This document shows positions 62,073-64,000 of a DNA stretch of 64,000 bases, piece by piece; within the stretch, counting starts at the first letter, position 1; every line of letters begins with the position of its first letter. Source of the DNA: Lutjanus erythropterus. Lineage: Eukaryota; Chordata; Actinopteri; Lutjaniformes; Lutjanidae. Under the pieces are notes generated by a model. The model worked only from the letters and a program-made list of their open reading frames with translations, made no database searches and was not told the origin of the DNA. The stretch is taken from positions 2,418,920 through 2,482,919 of the forward strand of contig CM034601.1 in NCBI GenBank assembly GCA_020091685.1, in the 5' to 3' direction. The position numbers and the translations under genes are program-made.

Positions 62073-64000
62073 CTGCGGACACAATAACACGTCAGGGATT
62101 AAACGTTATGGTCTGTAGATTCATAGTTTGAGTCACCTTAAAGCAGAGGTTCTCAAGTTTTTCTCAGTCAAGGATCCCTTACAATGTTGCAAGAAGTAGG
62201 ACACTTCTACTTAGTTATATGAAAGAACAACAAAAGAGAAATGTATTAAAAAGACAGCAGAAATATCTGCACCATTTCAGCACAGAATATCCATTCTGTG
62301 TACTTTCCTGATAATATGTTTGATTTATGTGTATTTTCAGACAGATCTTAATTTTATTTTGGGGGAAAAGTTATCAAGCCGTAACTGCAGTAACTCTGAG
62401 GACCCCCTAGGGGTTTCAGGTTTCATATTAGCATAAGGTACTACGTAGATGTTATCATACACTGTTAGAACTCTACAGAATTAAGTTGTTAAACAATAAT
62501 CGCTGCTGGAAATGTAAAACTGGAAGAGGAACTTTCTTGCACTGTATATAGGACTGTAGTTTGGTCAGACCACTCTGGATTAGAGTCTAAGAGATTTTAA
62601 ATAGATTTTACATCCCTTGAAGTCCAAAGTTGTGTTTACTGGAGGACCCGGTGCCAAATACCAACATATCCAAGTGTGCATTTTCTGTTATTACTGTGGA
62701 TCTAATAACCGTCTGTCGAGTTTATTTTAAGACACTGGAAGGCAACAAAAGGCCCGGAATTGAAAGAATGGCTTAATGCAGTGGTGGAAATAGCATCTTA
62801 TGAATTTGTGCTCAGTAGAATAAATAGTGATCAGGATTAAGGAGCATCTTCTTGGAACCAGTTCTGGGCTCACATCGAAATAGAAGATAAATCTACACAA
62901 TATGAACTTGTTCTGTGATTATGTGACCCTGTAGATTTATGTATGAGGATATATGTGTGTGTGAAAAAAAACATAAGCGTTGTCAGTGTGACCACGTTAA
63001 CATGCTGATGTTAGCATGTCGTCTAAGTGAATCCCCACGGAGACGCTGGTGTGGCTGTGCGCTCCTGTGTTAACGGTTGTAACGGTGAAGGCGTGCTTGT
63101 TTTGAGCACGCTGGCCTCGTCGATTTTACTGTCACACAAACTGAAAACACGACTCCCTCTGTGCCTCAGAGGGCAGCGGCGTTTAATCGCTTTCAGACGC
63201 CGTTTACTCGTGTTTTGATATTTATCAGTGTCCTCTTTGGCTCAGCTGTCTGCAGGAAAAGTCCTCTGTGAGCCTCCAGCAGCTGCTCGAGAACACGCCA
63301 CTCAGGCATTATGTAAGTGGTTCATTTTATTATTGGCTGATAGTGAGAAATTATCAGACATCTCAACACCATCTCATCTGAATCATTCACATGTAATTTT
63401 ATTTTAGCATGTGGGGCAAAAGTATCGGGTGAGCTCACGCCTGTACACTTTACACTTTCCCCCAACCCTGACGTGTCTGCTGCTATAAATCCAGATGTTT
63501 TTGTCATCCTGCTCCACGGCCCTGCAGCTGTGCCCTGCAGACCCTCTCATCTCTTTTTATCAACACTTCTAAGCAACACTCAGCCTTCACATCTGTTTTT
63601 GTGTCTACACTCGGACGGGTCAGATTACTTTGACATGTTGTTGAATACAAATCACGTGATATTTTTTGTCATTAGTGACATAATCAACTGGAGTACAAAA
63701 AAATATATATCTGCATACTTTTGCCATGGTTTGGATTATTTTGTTCATCATTTCCTGTTTTATTTTGTAGGTCCTGCCTTCTCTCTTGTTTCTGTTGCTT
63801 CACTTCCTGTCTTTGTCTGTTTTCCCGCTCTTTTGATCACTGATTGTTTGCACCTCATTAGCCTCCCTCTGTTAATCTTGTGTCAGTTCGTCGTTGCTCT
63901 TTTGTGTCCATCCTCAGTATGTCAGACTTCATATTTGGATTTTACCCTGATAAAATGTCAGGACAGTATGAAGGTATGAAAAAATAAATGCCACTGAAGC
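62073..64000 (-). other. kcnj6: kcnj6 intron, repeat-bearing
   Basis: It contains a hAT-like end (CAGAGGTTCTCAAGTTTTTC near 62,146, with GACCCCCTAGGGG near 62,402), the L1 remnant at 62490-62870 and, from about 63,740, a pyrimidine-rich repeat (TTCCTGTTTTATTTTGTAGG, TTTTCCCGCTCTTTTGATCA). I recognise the last as a common fish retroelement tail. No kcnj6 exon is visible. Confidence 0.6.
62490..62870 (+). mobile_element. L1-type ORF2 C-terminal remnant in kcnj6 intron
   Basis: The plus strand encodes CWKCKTGRGTFLHCIWDC followed by PLWIRV and SPKLCLLEDPV. This is the Cys-x2-Cys...His...Cys tail of fish L1/Tx1 ORF2 proteins. It then decays through stops (ERMA, CAQ-NK). Upstream LINE domains are missing. 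Confidence 0.7.

Noticed and set aside
63473..63979. 168-codon open frame near the right edge, hydrophobic
   Set aside because: The second half matches a T-rich tail I know from fish retroelements; the hydrophobicity comes from pyrimidine-rich composition and there is no splice or start context.

Overview
The window is nuclear DNA of a ray-finned fish, most likely a teleost. The evidence is AT-rich intergenic sequence, GT-AG introns, vertebrate protein families, and a dense load of teleost-style hAT elements, MITEs and LINE remnants. There is no sign of bacterial genes, operons, CRISPR arrays, rRNA or tRNA genes.

Layout. (1) 1-33,405, minus strand: the 5' part of ttc3 (E3 ligase with tetratricopeptide repeats). 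A GC-rich first exon lies near 33,330-33,405. I place 23 coding exons between 25,249 and 1,311, and all their reading phases agree (780 codons plus one base). The gene runs off the left edge before its RING finger. (2) 33,406-37,163: intergenic repeats and a possible decayed gene fragment. (3) 37,164-39,519, plus strand: a three-exon gene of 418 codons that I do not recognise, followed by a 143-bp inverted repeat. (4) 42,570-54,318, plus strand: rabgef1 (Rabex-5), complete, with a non-coding first exon and eight coding exons (513 residues). (5) 54,319-60,814: repeat-rich spacer with a hAT element that has a target-site duplication, a 335-bp triplication and a 27-bp minisatellite. (6) 60,815-62,072, minus strand: the last coding exon and 3' UTR of kcnj6 (GIRK2/Kir3.2). 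The rest of that gene lies beyond the right edge; 62,073-64,000 is its intron.

The genes do not form one pathway. TTC3 is a ubiquitin ligase, Rabex-5 is an endosomal Rab5 exchange factor with a ubiquitin-binding A20 finger, and GIRK2 is a G-protein-gated potassium channel. ttc3 and kcnj6 are also neighbours on human 21q22.13, so the window holds a rearranged piece of that conserved block. RABGEF1, on human chromosome 7, sits between them here, and VPS26C and DYRK1A are absent from the gap.

I found no convincing new molecular system. The best leads are the unrecognised 418-codon gene, the long foldback just 3' of it that contains an AATAAA, a possible internal promoter in ttc3, and a TIR element carrying the TCTCGCGAGA promoter motif just upstream of rabgef1.
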